This document shows, in pieces, positions 47,028 to 58,899 of a stretch of 64,000 bases of DNA. Below the pieces are notes generated by a model. That model was not told where the DNA came from and did not search any database. It worked only from the letters and a program-made list of their open reading frames with translations. Source of the DNA: Monoplex corrugatus (lineage: Eukaryota > Mollusca > Gastropoda > Littorinimorpha > Ranellidae); contig JAPXFY010000026.1 of the NCBI GenBank assembly GCA_030674185.1, positions 51,302,746 through 51,366,745 of the forward strand, written 5' to 3'. Each line of letters begins with the position of its first letter. Position 1 is the stretch's first letter. The translations under genes were made by a program, and so were the position numbers.

Positions 47028-47910
47028 CAGGTTTGTAAACTAAATAAATGTAGTACGATGTTTCCAGAAGGGCAGAGGGTGAGGCAGGGTATAAAATAAA
47101 ATGAGGACGTGGGGAAATATAGTGTGGATTGCAAAAAGTAAAATTATGACAAGTGCACATACATGAATTTGCAAACATCTCCTTTTTTTTTTTTAATTCA
47201 AAATGGGGCAATGTATCATCATTCAAAATGGGACAGTGTGTCATATGAAGAAGACTGAGCAGAAGTATGTGCAGGAAAAGACAATGTTTTACCGTCAGGA
47301 GAGAGATCTCGGCTGTTTATGGGTTGATTTTCATCAAATTTTTATCTGTAGTATCAATAGGTTAAAAACATTAAGCTATCTCATTTCCCCTTTCTGTCCT
47401 TCTATTACATTTACTGAAACACTTATTTATTTAAGCATTGATTGCATATGATGGGTATGATAATCAAGTAGGCTATCAGGTAGTCAGAGGTCAAAACTTT
47501 ACAGGAGTATCTAGGTTTGGATCCTGTCTGGGTCTGATGGGTAAATACTGAAAGGTGGAGATATTTCCCATAGATCTCCAAGGTGAACTTAACTGCAGAC
47601 CTGTTAGTGCCAGACCACCTTCATGTGTAGGCATGCAGGAGATCAAATCATATAGAAGATATATAGGCCCTACATATTACTGATCCCAAAATCCAAAAAT
47701 TGATATGACTTCCTACTTGGCTGTTATGAGCCATTAATGAGAACACATGTGGGACTTGCAGCTCATGAACATCAAAGATTGTCAGTCTTGTATTGTCATT
47801 TCTTTTCCAATACTTGTGAAGACACACATGCAGTACAAATTAGATCTCTCTCCATCTAGATCTATACACATAATAAAAGTCACTGAGACTGTCTTCCTCT
47901 ATGTCACCAG

Positions 47911-48033
47911 GTGATGCTGCTGATGGAACAGGGCAACAAGCCATTTGATGAGGCGTACAGTTTCTCTAGCAACTGTTTCCGTCTGCTGAAATTTCCAGAC
48001 TACCTATCTCCATCAAAACTGAGACAAAGTTGA
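47911..48033 (+). CDS. HECT-like C-terminal exon inside the 4.8-kb transposon
   Basis: A 40-codon open stretch after an excellent acceptor (CTTCCTCTATGTCACCAG), phase 0, ending in TGA. The peptide includes FSSNCFRLLKFPDYLSPSKL and R. The pattern T/N-C-F-x-x-L-x-x-P-x-Y-x-S-x-x-K-L-R is that of the HECT C-lobe end, with the catalytic Cys at position 22 of the exon. It stops a few residues earlier than most HECT proteins. Upstream exons are not identified: an exon-like stretch at 46927-47027 does not splice to it in phase. It could be a captured host exon, the end of a transposon-borne E3 ligase, or chance. Confidence 0.45.
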   Translation: MMLLMEQGNKPFDEAYSFSSNCFRLLKFPDYLSPSKLRQS

Positions 48034-48187
48034 AGACTACACACCCATCTCAGAGAACAGCTTTTCTTTCTCAGACTGTGCTGATAACTGAATGTTAGCC
48101 CTTTCCTTGAAGAGACTGGACTTTCACGTTCACAGCTTCTTTCAGGAAATCTGGTGTTGTCTTTTGTGCCTCAGTCTTTTGGTCTTC

Positions 48188-48876
48188 TTAACCCTACCAG
48201 ACCTGAGCCCCTGAGCGTAATTGTGCCCCCTGCCTGGCCTCCTGAGCAAAATTTTGAAAAAAATGTATATACGTTAGAAAACTGTTCATATCATGCACAC
48301 CAATGGTTAGAATTATATGAAACGTGGAGAGATTGTAGAAAATAGGCCTACCTTTCATCTAACGCCAGTCCAACCCTCAATCACACAAGCATCTCCCCTA
48401 TCACTTGGTTGGGGGGTACGGGCACGCCCCCTTTTTCCAACACTCTGTCTCGACCTACTTCTTTCATTGTCAGAATCATCACTTTCACTCAATGCTTCAT
48501 CAACGTAATCATCGTCACTTGAATCGGAAACGTATTCCTGATCAAATTCTCCAATCTGCAAAATGTCCACCACTTGTTGAACTGTGAAGCGAGTTGGCCT
48601 CGCCCGTTTACCTGTTGAAGTGCTTGGTTCATCACTAGCTCGATTCATGGTCAATTTTGCACCCAAATCACCTCAAAATACCATCAACACAAAGGCAGAC
48701 ATTTGCAATAGGCTGAACACACGCTCACACGACGCTTAGCAACGGTTGGGTGGCTATTTTTAGCTCTTGATAAAGTGATGATCATGTGCGTGTGCTATTC
48801 CCGCTATAGCGGGAACTCGGTATATAGTCATTTTCGTCATTCCCGCAATAGCGGGAACTCGGTCTGGTAGGGTTAA
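48188..48876 (-). mobile_element. piggyBac derivative P2, TTAA-flanked, nested
   Basis: 689 bp with TTAA at both ends (48188-48191, 48873-48876) and perfect 16-bp termini, TTAACCCTACCAGACC and its complement. The minus-strand ORF from 48666 to 48355 (MGAKLTMNRASDEPSTSTGK, then TVQQVVDILQIGEFDQEYVS and an acidic DSSDDDYVDE run) looks like a piggyBac transposase N terminus; the rest is deleted. Two copies of a CCCGC-AATAGCGGGAACTCGG-like subterminal motif lie at 48800-48865. It sits inside the 4.8-kb transposon. Confidence 0.8.
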
Positions 48877-50028
48877 AGACATAAGTTCTCTACGAAAGAA
48901 GGAAGATAAGCCTTTTTAGGTGAGAAGAACATGATGTAGTCCACAGAAAGTACATCATTTCGTCAGACATACAGTTGGTCCCTTCATCAACCAGCAGAGG
49001 AACCTGGAGTTTGGCCAACTTGGATGAAATTAAACCCAAATTCAGGCTTTACATGACCCTGTTTTGTTAAATAAAAAAGCAAACTAGTAGTAGTACCACA
49101 TGCATTACTATTACTCTAGTCTAGTAATAGTACAACTCTATGCCTGTTGTGTCAACACAAATCGTACAGTCCCTTTTCAACATTGGTTCCTTTGGAACCC
49201 TGACATTTGTTCATGAAATCATTTTTTATAAGTATAGCATAAACACTGACACACTTCATCAATACAAAGTGGACATAAGTTTATATCGCTAGAAAGTAGG
49301 CAAGCTTAAAATTCAGGTTCTTGCTTTTATAATGGCCATCTCTCATGATGTGACTAGCATAACTTCACATTTGGCTCATGAAATCTGGGTATTTTAGTGA
49401 GGGATTGACCTCATACCTTATTCTGATATCCAACAAAAGTTCAAAAGTTACAGTCGTTTGTACTCCTATGTCAGCTTGGTGCCTCCGCCACAGGCGATTT
49501 TGGCAATTTCATGAAGTTTTGATCTCTATAACAAACAAACGTGGCTATTGTTCATCTTCAAAAAAATTAGACTAAGTCTATATAGACAGTTGTACTAAAG
49601 TACAAACACAAGTTGCAATTAAAGCACATCTTCTCCAAGATATGAACCTGTAAACATACCCTGCCGTGCTAATTTGAACTTACGTAAGATACGCGTTTTG
49701 CCATTTTTGCTCCCTTATAACTCTCTTTGTAACTGAGTAAATCTCCTGCTTTTCTATTTTCATGTAACCTTATATTACAAAGAATCAGTTATTTCAAAAT
49801 GAAATCTCTAGTTGTTTTTTTTTTTTTAATACACATAATCAAAAACAGCTTTCCATAGTGTTTTTGCGTGTTACGTTAAAGGTGTCATCTTAAAACGTCA
49901 TTATCTCAGGAAAGAAAAGAGATAGAACGTTACTTTTTTTTTCATTTTGTTTCTATCAAAAAGTTTTATATGAACAGTATGAAGACTAAGCACTTCATGT
50001 TTATCCTAATTTTGCCTGCCGGTACCTA

Positions 50029-50345
50029 CTAATAAGTGCATTTTGGGCTATAGGGAAATGAGATATGCGAAAGCAATTTTAGGTAATTTAAGTCTGCATT
50101 GCATGTGTTTTGGTGTCCTTAGTTATGTTTAAATTTGTATTCAGGTATGTTTTTTCAGATCTCCTGTGTGATAAATTGGATTGAGTAGTCAATGCCAGGG
50201 GCATTTCCTTAGATTATACGCGCATATGCATTGATATGTGTACTTAATGTTTTTCCTTTTTTTCTTTTCAGTTGAAGTATTGTGTATGTTTTGAAACGGT
50301 TATAACCCTGACATGGCTGTATGCAGTCTGCTGGGCTTTAGACCA
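50029..50345 (-). repeat. Interspersed repeat D1, minus, right half
   Basis: Continues D1 after the 4.8-kb transposon (TTTTGGGCTATAGGGAAATG to CTGCTGGGCTTTAGAC), with a CTAATAA duplicate at its left edge. Confidence 0.82.
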
Positions 50346-50849
50346 AAATAACACTGCTTTAGACCAAAATAACACTGACAGTCAACTCACAGTGAAGAAG
50401 AAAATTTGGATGAAAGTCTAATTAACAACTTTTGTTCTTCAGCTTAAAGAGAATGTCCGTCCCTTGTTTTATTGTATGCTGTGTCATCGAGGCCTTACAG
50501 TGACATTGTGTATTAGTCACTGTGACTTTGAAGAAACTTGGATTTGGTTATACTCAACTTGCAGTGAGAACAATGACAGATTGTTGAATAACAATACACA
50601 GAATTGAAGAAGCGCCTGATAAAGTGCTGTTCAGTCACCTTCTTTGAAAAGTGCTGATTTTAGGCTTTTTTTTGGTCTGTGTAACCATGATGTTTGTGCT
50701 TTACTATCCAAACTTATTATTTGATGACTCTTTAACAGCCCAGTGTATATTTATGCCTCTGGGTGTGTTATTGTACAAGTGTCTTTGCAGTTGTGTGTTT
50801 GCATGTGCATGTAATGGGTATAGACACTGATTTCTGTGTTTGTGTGCAG

Positions 50850-51011
50850 GTGGAAATGGTGGAGACCCTCAGTAACTGGGGCTATGTGTACAACATGGTG
50901 GGGGTGGCAGTGCAAGATCCCGACACCCTTACCCTGCCCTCACACATCTACAGGGGATGTCCCTTTGCCATTGTGGTCAACTACCAGTGTGTCTTAAACC
51001 GAGGCTCTCAG
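50850..51011 (+). CDS. TRIM-NHR E3 ligase, coding exon 3 (middle of NHR)
   Basis: A 54-codon phase 0-0 exon, acceptor TGTGTGCAG and donor GTATAT. The peptide VEMVETLSNWGYVYNMVGVA followed by QDPDTLTLPSHIY matches the NHR core seen in NEURL4-type repeats (lead-in of the form V-R-I-D-x-L-x-x-x-W, then G-V-x-x-x-x-P-x-x-L-x-L-P-S). It follows exon 2 across a 12.6-kb intron full of transposons. The preserved frame, splice sites and domain continuity argue that the intron insertions are tolerated and the gene is still expressed. Confidence 0.85.
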
Positions 51012-53250
51012 GTATATGTATATGTGCACGTCTACAATACTGGAATCACCCAATAGAATGATAGGGCCCTTACTTCAGCTTCAGTTATAGCTGCCTTTGC
51101 ATATGTTGGTGGAGGTTTTTTTTATTTCAGTTGGTTTGGCGACATGTTTCTTCAACAAAATAAAGCATTGTTCATCACCATTCGTGTTTGCCTGATTTTT
51201 TGTTGTTTTTATTTTGTCTGTGGTTGTGACAAAAAAGGCGCCAGAAAGTGGGACATGGCTTGGGTTGAAACTTGTACAACAGTGTAACTTAATCACAACA
51301 AACAACACACAAATGAACTGTGTGTGTCCTGCTAGTAAATAAAACATTAATCCCACCCACAATAAGCCATTGCAAAACTTCATGCAATAAGTTGCGTTTG
51401 GTGTATCCAAAAATATGGCGATCATGCGTTTCATTAGTTTCCACAGATAACGCTTGCATTTCGTTCTACCCACACAACACACTTGTGCTTCAACTGATTC
51501 AAAATTACTCCAAAATGCATCTTTGGGGATCGTTCTTCCTGCTCACGATTCAGTTCGTTGAAATATGAAGCTGAATGCAAGTTTCTCTGAAGGTGCTTAC
51601 AGCGTGGCACGTTTTGCTTCCTAGTGCACACAACGTATCCTTCTTGCTCATCATCAAAGACAAAATTATCTTGGCTCCATCCTCTGAATCGTAAGTGTTT
51701 GAGAACAAAGAAAATGTGTACGTGACAAGCGGCACATGGCCCATGTATGCTCAAACACAAGCTGGACATTGGTTGACTCGTCTCCACCCAACGCTTTGAA
51801 ACGCACATCACATCTGCTTGACGTCACCACAAGTGTCGGCATCTCCAGTTTGGTGTGTGTGTGTGGCAAGCAAACTGAGGTAAGGATACAATTTTGCTTT
51901 TATTGTTTATTAAAAATAAATAAGATTTTCTGGATAAAACTCAGTAAAAGAGTAAATAAAGGCTGATTCTCTCTAAATGCGAATCAAATGTGGGCATTTG
52001 CGATTGTTTCTGTAGTAACGCACAAACATTTCAATACGATATCTACTGTGCATGAAAATGTTGAAACTTTCTTAAGTTTACAGTGTACAGGCAAGTCTCT
52101 TATATTTCGCAAAACTCTGCATGCATTCATGATCTTATGTGTACAACGAATCATAGTCGTGGGATTCTGCAGAAATGAAAGCGGTAATTTGTTGTTTCTC
52201 TTGTAGTGCACATAACGAATAAACGTTACATGGAGCATTTTCGTTGACACTTTTTGTTTATGCAAGCTTTACTGCGTGTGTTGTGACTACTAAGAATATT
52301 GTGAGCCCTACTGTTTGTGTTTCGGAAAGGAACGCTCTCAGCAAAAAGGAAATTTTGTGGAATAGTTTTAAGTGCCACTGGTTTTAGATTCCACGGCAAC
52401 GCACGCTTGCTGAATCTTTGTTATCAATTTCCGTTTCGCAACAGATTGATGTCTTTGGACAGAAAGCAAACAATTATGGAATTCCAATTACATGGTCCAG
52501 TTAAAGACATACAGCTGTTGAAATCTACAGAAAAATTTTAAAAGTTCGCACTTTGTGAGTGTGAGTTACTGCAGAGACGAAACATTGTTACAGATTTTGT
52601 TTCAAGGTATACACGTCACAGTCTGCCTATTTTGTTTATTCTTCCCCAGCCACTGAACTGTAGATCTAGATCTATTCTTTCTTTGAAGATGAATACAGGA
52701 GAAGGAAAGCCATATTAGCTATCTTGCCAAAAGAAACGTTCGTTGGTTACAGTGGAAGCGATTCAGATCTACTGAGATGACAATTGTGCTTCCTCCTTAC
52801 GCACATTTTTGATTGGACTTACCTGAAACTGGCTCAGCATACAGATCTACATTGTGCTTTTTATGCCTTACTTTTCAGTGGCTATTAAAAGATTACTTGT
52901 TAAAACAACGGATTGGATTATACTTCTTGTTTGTGCGCTACAGAGAAACCACTCTCACTCCTTGTCTTGTTATTATCATTACTACTATCATTACAAAAAT
53001 TAATATTAGTATTATTGTTGCTGGTCATTATTCTACAATGGACTGGTAAGGATACATTGTTTTGAATGCAGTACCATGGTCATAATTTTGTCCAATAGGA
53101 CAATAAGTTAAAAAAATTAACCTGCTGTAGGTTTTGAAAATATACATAGGCATAAGATCTGATCAATACAATGTCGCTTACACTTCTTAATGTTGAAACT
53201 TTTAGTTCACCTTTTCCACATTATACAATAATCAAAGCATTTATTCAGAG

Positions 53251-53253
<3 letters not shown>

Positions 53254-53326
<73 letters not shown>

Positions 53327-53327
53327 T
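53254..53327 (+). repeat. (GT)n then (GA)n microsatellite
   Basis: About 29 GT units and seven GA units, directly before the acceptor of the exon-like relic. Confidence 0.95.
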
Positions 53328-53333
53328 TTCCAG

Positions 53334-53540
53334 GTTCTGAAGTCAGAAGATGGTGAGACGCTGGTGAAATTTATGCGAGACAGAAGTGGACACTTCAGCT
53401 TTCCAGATATTGATGACATTGCTTGAGTGGCCAGTGACAACCTGAGTATCCTGCAGCCACCGACCATTAACCAATGCGGGTACCATATTTTTGTGTTTAA
53501 AAGCTACACCAATGCAGTGACTTTACAGCTCAAGTTGTGA
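53334..53540 (+). pseudogene. Exon-like relic with an in-frame stop
   Basis: After TTTCCAG the frame reads VLKSEDGETLVKFMRDRSGH and FSFPDIDDIA, meets TGA at 53424, and continues openly for 37 codons (SDNLSILQPPTINQCGYHIF...) to TGA at 53538. A single nonsense change in an otherwise protein-like stretch suggests a dead exon, perhaps of a transposon ORF. The family is not recognised. Confidence 0.4.
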
Positions 53541-53950
53541 AAATGTGACCAAAAATGGAATCTCAACATGAACTGATGAACTAGTCCCCCCCCCCCCCCC
53601 CCCCCCCGCTTTATGACTTCCAGCAATCTGAGAATAGACCAATTCAAAGAATGAATTAGTGAAAGGATGAATCAGCTGAATTAGTGCATTTCCACTTGTA
53701 TGTATCACTATGTGACATCAAACAAAATTCAATATTCGCTGAAATGCAAGAAATTATAAATCCAGTCAATTTGAATAAATTGCTCAAAATCCAGCAAAGT
53801 CATTGCATACAGCATATTGTAAAGTCCTGCAAACAAAAATTAACAATGTAGAGAACAATCTAATGCATCAAGAGCACCTAAATGTAAAAACAGTGATTTA
53901 TTCTGATGTTGCTCGATGGAATACAAGAATGGTTTCCCATTTGGATTCCA

Positions 53951-55437
53951 TTAACCCTTAGCTGTTCACAAGGCCCGTAACCGCCCTGCGGAAAAAATGT
54001 GCTGATCCGTTCATAGCGGTCGAGATCGCCCTACCTTTTCCGGCACACGTGTGGGGAATTTCCATCACTACTGGCCTTGCTGTCTTATCGCACATGTGGT
54101 TAGAATCTTGGTCAGTCCTGCGTTGAATGTTCTAGAAATAGTACGAGCATTCTGGGATGCAAGGAACTTTCCATTCACTAGGCCTACTGAAAGACTTAGT
54201 TACTCAACTTACTGATGCTGTGGTACGTGCTTTCATTCACAACTGTGAGCGTGGGAAAGATGGCGAGTTTCAGCGAAGACGAATTTGTGGATTACACTGA
54301 AGCAGAGTTGCAGGAAATTTTTAGAGAAATAGATCGTTTAGAAATTGAAGAAGAAGATGAAGAAGAAAAGGAAGATGTAGAGTCGGATGTTGAAGTAGGT
54401 GGTGATGGTGAAGATGGAAATGACAGTGACATAGATGACGATGTACCGCTGGCTGCACTGGTGCAGGCATGGCGACCGGTGACACGTGGCTGTGAAGTCA
54501 GAGAATTTTCACAAGTTGTTGGGTTCTAAACATTCGCTGCCCGCTGATGCGAAACCAGTAGACTATTTTTTTTTGTTTCTGCCACTAGAATTTTTTGTCA
54601 GTGCTGCTGAAGAGACCAACAACTACGCTGGTCAGAAGATTGCGGCAAAGGGGCAACCTGACCCACTTTGGAAAGAGACGACAGCTCTCATCATGATGGG
54701 GCTAAAACATCAGTCCCGTCTATGGTGCTACTGGTCAACTTTCTGTCCGGGACTGTTTCCGGGACTATCATGCGCTAAACACCACGACACGGGCTACAAC
54801 CAGCGCTTGTGACACCACTGGTGACACTGCCACTGACAATGATGGTGACAATCACAGTGACGATGACAACAACATATCACCATCATCACAGTAGCTGCAA
54901 AGTTGCTGTATAGGCACATATGTGTAAATAGTGTATAGGGAATGAAATCTGTAGACGACCATGTACAAAATATCTTTGTAAAACACTTCTGTTTCTTTCT
55001 GTTTATGTTCATTTTGGTGACATCGTGACAATTCTTTTCTGACATTTGTGTTGTGCCTGTGTATTGGATACTATACTGGAGGAGCAGAGACAGCGTCGGG
55101 TAGGACAGATGTTGTGTGTATAACTAACAAATGTTGTTTTTAGACAATAGAGCTTGTTTGTATGCTAACCATTGTATTGTCACCATAAAAATACCTCTGT
55201 CTGTGACATCTTTGGTGACAGGGGCACGCACACTAGACCCAGGACACACAAAACCACATGCAAATCAAACTATGGACACTTGTGTATATGTGTGCAAAAA
55301 ATCTTTCTTCTGTACTTTCAAACAAGTGAATGGCAGTATGTTTATCAGCATGACTGTACTCGGATGAAAAAATGTCAGAAAAATGCGAATACTAGGAGCT
55401 AGCTTTACATCTAGCAGTGCGAATGCGAAAGGGTTAA
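53951..55437 (+). mobile_element. piggyBac derivative P3 with transposase N-terminal remnant
   Basis: 1487 bp between TTAA at 53951-53954 and 55434-55437. The ends agree for TTAACCCTT and are diverged further in. The ORF from ATG 54260 (MASFSEDEFVDYTEAELQEI, then a long acidic run) shifts frame near 54525 into LPADAKPVDYFFLFLPLEFF, EETNNYAGQK, PDPLWKETTA and RLWCYWST. This is the known start of PGBD4-like transposases (DYF-x-LF, EETN-x-Y). The catalytic Asp region is missing. Confidence 0.85.
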
Positions 55438-55989
55438 TGCACGCAACATTTCCCAGTTACATAAATATGGCTATGCCCAAATGCTCATCATTGTCATAGA
55501 AAGAAAGCTATATGTTGTCTAAAATAAATCAAGATACCTCCATAACACAGCTCTACCATTGTCAGCGAAAAATTGTCAAGCCACAATGTTGCGTGGGTTA
55601 CGGTCTCCACCTATACATAAGTTTATATTCAGGACATGGTTCAGTTCTTCTGTTCAAGTTTATCACTGGACACATGACCTTAGGTGTCTGTATTGATGGC
55701 ATCATCCTTTCCATGAAGCCTGGTTATTTTATCTAAAAAAGCAGTAGGCCTACCAAGTGGAAACCATGTAATGCACATCACGCCAGTCACTTGGTCTACA
55801 TTTTGCTGATTTTTAGTGAAGCCTTTAAATGAACTCTGTTTACTTTTTTCCCTGTTTATTAAAGGTATGTCTGAACTCTTCAAAAATGTGTTTTACTTGC
55901 TTTTTTTATTACTTTTAATTTTTCACCCTCATGTCCCAGGTCTTATTCCAGTATTGTAGACGTGCACATATGAAATATGCATATGAACA

Positions 55990-56480
55990 TTTTGCTGTTC
56001 CTTACATACATTTCCCCTGTGGGGATGCCGGGGGCTCTTTCAGTTAAATAGTATCCACACCTTCTGGAAATTCTGTGCTGGGAATTTCCTCTTTTCTGTC
56101 ACTCTCTTTGTTTCTGCTTTGTTCCTTTGCTTTGTCATTTCTTCCTATCATTTTCTGCCTTGCGGGTCCATTCACCTGTATATGTGTGATAAAGACTTAC
56201 GCACTTGCTCTTAAGATTGATTGTTAGGTACATGTATTAAATACATTTTTGGCTGTGGGGAAATGAGATAAGCAGAAGCAATTTTAGGTAACTTAGGCCT
56301 GTTTTTATAATTGTTTTATGTCCTTAGCTATGTTTAAATTTGAATTCAGGTATATTTTTTAAATCCCCTCTGTGAAAAATTGGATGGAGTGGTCTACGCC
56401 AGGGGCATCTCTTTAGATTATGTGCTCAGATGCATTGATATGTGCACTTAATTTCTTTTTCCTTTTTTTTTTATTTGTTA
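55990..56480 (-). repeat. Interspersed repeat D1, minus, uninterrupted
   Basis: From CCCTGTGGGGATGCCGGGGG to TTAATTTCTTTTTCC. It serves as the empty-site reference for the D1 copy split by the 4.8-kb transposon. Confidence 0.8.
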
Positions 56481-56639
56481 TGATTAAATTTGGTATACTT
56501 GGCAATTTGGCTATATGGAATGATGCATTTTTGTTTACTCATGTAGTTCTGGACAATATAATAATTCTGGATGCGTACTAGTTCATGACCGTTTCATAGG
56601 TCTTATTCCGATTCCCTGTTTCAAGATCTGTGCACAGCG

Positions 56640-57423
56640 ATATTAACAGGTGGTCATCAGTAGGTATTAACAGGTGGTCATCAGTAGGTATTTACAGGTG
56701 TTTATCTGTAGGTATTAGCAGGTGGTCATCATTAGGTATTAACAGGTGGTCATCAGTAGGCATTAACAGGTGATCATCAGTAGGCATTAACAGGTGATCA
56801 TCAGTAGGCATTAACAGGTGATCATCAACAGGTGATCATCAGTAGGCATTAACAGGTGATCATCAGTAGGTATTACCATGTGATTATCAGTAGGTATTAA
56901 CATGTTTTCAGTAGGCATTAACAGGTGATCATCAGTAGGCATTAACAGGTGATCATCAGTAGGTATTAACATGTGGTTATCAGTAGGTATTAACATGTGC
57001 AGTAGGTATTAACATGTGGTTATCAGTAGGTATGAACGGGTGGTCATCAGTAGGTATTAACATGTCATCAGTAGGCATTAATCAGTAGGCATTAACAGGT
57101 GGTTATTAGTAGGTATGAACAGGTGTTAGTAGGTATTAACAAGTGATCATCAATAGTATTAACAGGTGGTCAGAATTGATATTAACAGATGGTCATCAGT
57201 GTGTATTAACATGTAGTTATCAGTAGATATTAACAGGTGGTCATCAGTAGGTATGAACAGGTGTTTATCAGTTGGTATTAACAGGTGGTCATCAGTAGGT
57301 ATTAACACGTGGTCATCATGATATGTTATTAGCAGGTGTTTATCAGTAGGTATTAGCAGGTGTTCATCAGTAGATATTAACAGGTGTTTATCAGTAGGTA
57401 TTAACAAGTGGTTATCATAGGCA
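56640..57423 (+). repeat. 24-bp minisatellite, left block
   Basis: Consensus CAGGTGGTCATCAGTAGGTA plus TTAA, with frequent T/A variants. As 24 is a multiple of three the array stays open in several frames (LIPTDDHL repeats on minus), but nothing else suggests coding. Confidence 0.92.
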
Positions 57424-58694
57424 TTAACCTTGTCACGACACTGCCTCACTATAGCTACTATTCCCTGAGTACACTGTAGGCAGGAAGCAGATATGCCCTG
57501 GGGACACCCTATTTTGGTCATTTCTATTTAATTTTCCTGAGTAGGCTTGTAAAAGCTAGCTTATTGATGCTAAAACAACTTTTTAAATCACTCTTTTATC
57601 TCCGTTAGTGAAGCAAAAATATATTCTGTAAAGATTCATTTAGTTAGTGTTTTGTATTTTTGAAAATGTCAACGTAAGCCACAAAGTCAAAAACCCCAGA
57701 CAGCCACAGGAGATTCATAAAAATTATTTTCAGCATATGATGGCCAAAAATGCAGGAAAAAGGACATAAAAGACAATATTTCAACATTTTAGAACATAAT
57801 GGTAACAAAGTGTAACATAGCAGTTACATAATTAGCAATAGCATCATACAAATAGTGTGGATGTACTATTTCAGTCTTTTCACATTTGCACATAGCTTCT
57901 TCTAAAGCAGTGATTTGTTCATTCATATGATAACAGAATAGCAAATAAAAAAGTAAATGATAAAGTGCACATAATTAGGAATTTTAGAAAACCCAAAATG
58001 AAAAGACAAAAATTAACAAACAAGTAAATTAACATGAACATGTAAACAAACAGACTCAGGCAGACTGAAAAGATCAATGGAAGGGAAGAAAAATATGGAA
58101 AGTATACACCAACCTTTGTATTTGATGATGAAGACATAGCCTTGATGATGATGTGATGAATTAATACAGGTTCATGAAAAGAACAAATTTGTCGAAATCA
58201 TCTTAGCACAAATACACTGAAAAAGCCACAACCACTATACCTGAAACACTTAAAAAGCCACAACCACTACACTTGATACACTGATAAAGCCACAACCACT
58301 GCACTTGATACACTGAAAAAGCCACACTAACAACTTCGGCGGCCATGAAAGTTGCCCTATTAGGCATGTTTACACAGCAGAGTGAATGATGCGGGTAACA
58401 TGAAGAGAAAGAGTTGGGGTTGGTTGCTTTCAACACAAATTAAACAATGAAATTGCCCCTGTTAAGCTGACAACATGGCATGTATGATGTAGTAGAGTTT
58501 CTTTGTGTAGTTTCGACACGTTTTGAGGGAATTTACGGTGACATACCGACGCATTTAATTTTAGAACAGGCGTCGCGAACATTCTCGCAACGTGTCCACA
58601 GCGAACTTTAGGCCGTCGCGAGTGGGCTTATGACGTGTCCTTACGGCATAGGCAGGCGTCACGACTATTGTCGCGTCATGCGTGAAAAGGTTAA
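57424..58694. mobile_element. TTAA-flanked element inside a minisatellite (P4)
   Basis: TTAA at 57424-57427 and 58691-58694 bounds 1263 bp of unrelated DNA within the 24-bp array. The termini are inverted: TTAACCTTGTCACG on the left and the complement TTAACCTTTTCACG on the right. It includes a short tandem repeat (about 35 bp, 58205-58325) and a GC-rich right end (58560-58690). No transposase is recognisable. By terminus and target it is probably a non-autonomous piggyBac-like element. Confidence 0.7.
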
Positions 58695-58714
58695 CAGGTG
58701 TTCATCAGTAGGTA

Positions 58715-58899
58715 TTAACCCTTTGACTCCTGCATCTTGTCCACCAGTATCCTGTATTGCCAACCGTGCTAGCCAAAGCAAAAGCTTAACCCTTTGGCTC
58801 CCTAACCCTATCCACCAGCTTCCTGCGGAAAGCCAGTGAAGGAGTCAAAAGGTTATGTTTTTGCAGCTGGTGGATAGGGTGCGGGAGTCGAAGGGTTAA
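58715..58899. mobile_element. TTAA MITE copy 4, nested in the 24-bp minisatellite
   Basis: TTAACCCTTTGACTCCTGC to GGAGTCGAAGGGTTAA, inserted at the TTAA of an array unit. The array text resumes directly after it (CAGGTGGTCATCAG). Confidence 0.85.

Larger units (their letters stand above)
45195..50028 (+). mobile_element. 4.8-kb DNA transposon with 16-bp TIRs and 7-bp target duplication
   Basis: Left terminus TAGGTACCGGCAGGCA (45195-45210), right terminus its exact complement (50013-50028), flanked by CTAATAA at 45188-45194 and 50029-50035. Removing it rejoins an interspersed repeat that is uninterrupted at 55990-56480, which confirms the insertion. It contains a degenerate tandem array, two exon-like stretches with good splice sites (one HECT-like) and a nested piggyBac derivative. 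No transposase was recognised, so the superfamily is open; TSD length is 7, or up to 9 depending on where the TIR is taken to begin. Confidence 0.8.
38271..50849 (+). other. TRIM-NHR intron 2 (12.6 kb, transposon-filled)
   Basis: Lies between phase-0 exons. Contents from left to right: unassigned interspersed sequence (38300-39530), a LINE 3' tail, a TTAA-flanked piggyBac derivative, two minus-strand LINE fragments, microsatellites and an unclassified interspersed repeat, and a 4.8-kb terminal-inverted-repeat transposon with a nested piggyBac derivative. The 35-45% of it that I could not assign shows no clear exon. Confidence 0.7.

Noticed and set aside
51081..52541. Several 60-130-codon ORFs on both strands as genes
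   Set aside because: They overlap each other, lack recognisable domains or splice context, and lie in an intron; possibly old transposon DNA, but unproven.
54794..55045. Minus ORF rich in His and Cys in piggyBac P3
   Set aside because: Antisense of a GAT/GAC-rich decayed stretch; the residue pattern is not a zinc finger.
57159..57521. Repeat protein LIPTDDHL on minus over the 24-bp minisatellite
   Set aside because: The unit length is a multiple of three, so open frames are expected; units vary without codon preference and the array is cut by transposons.
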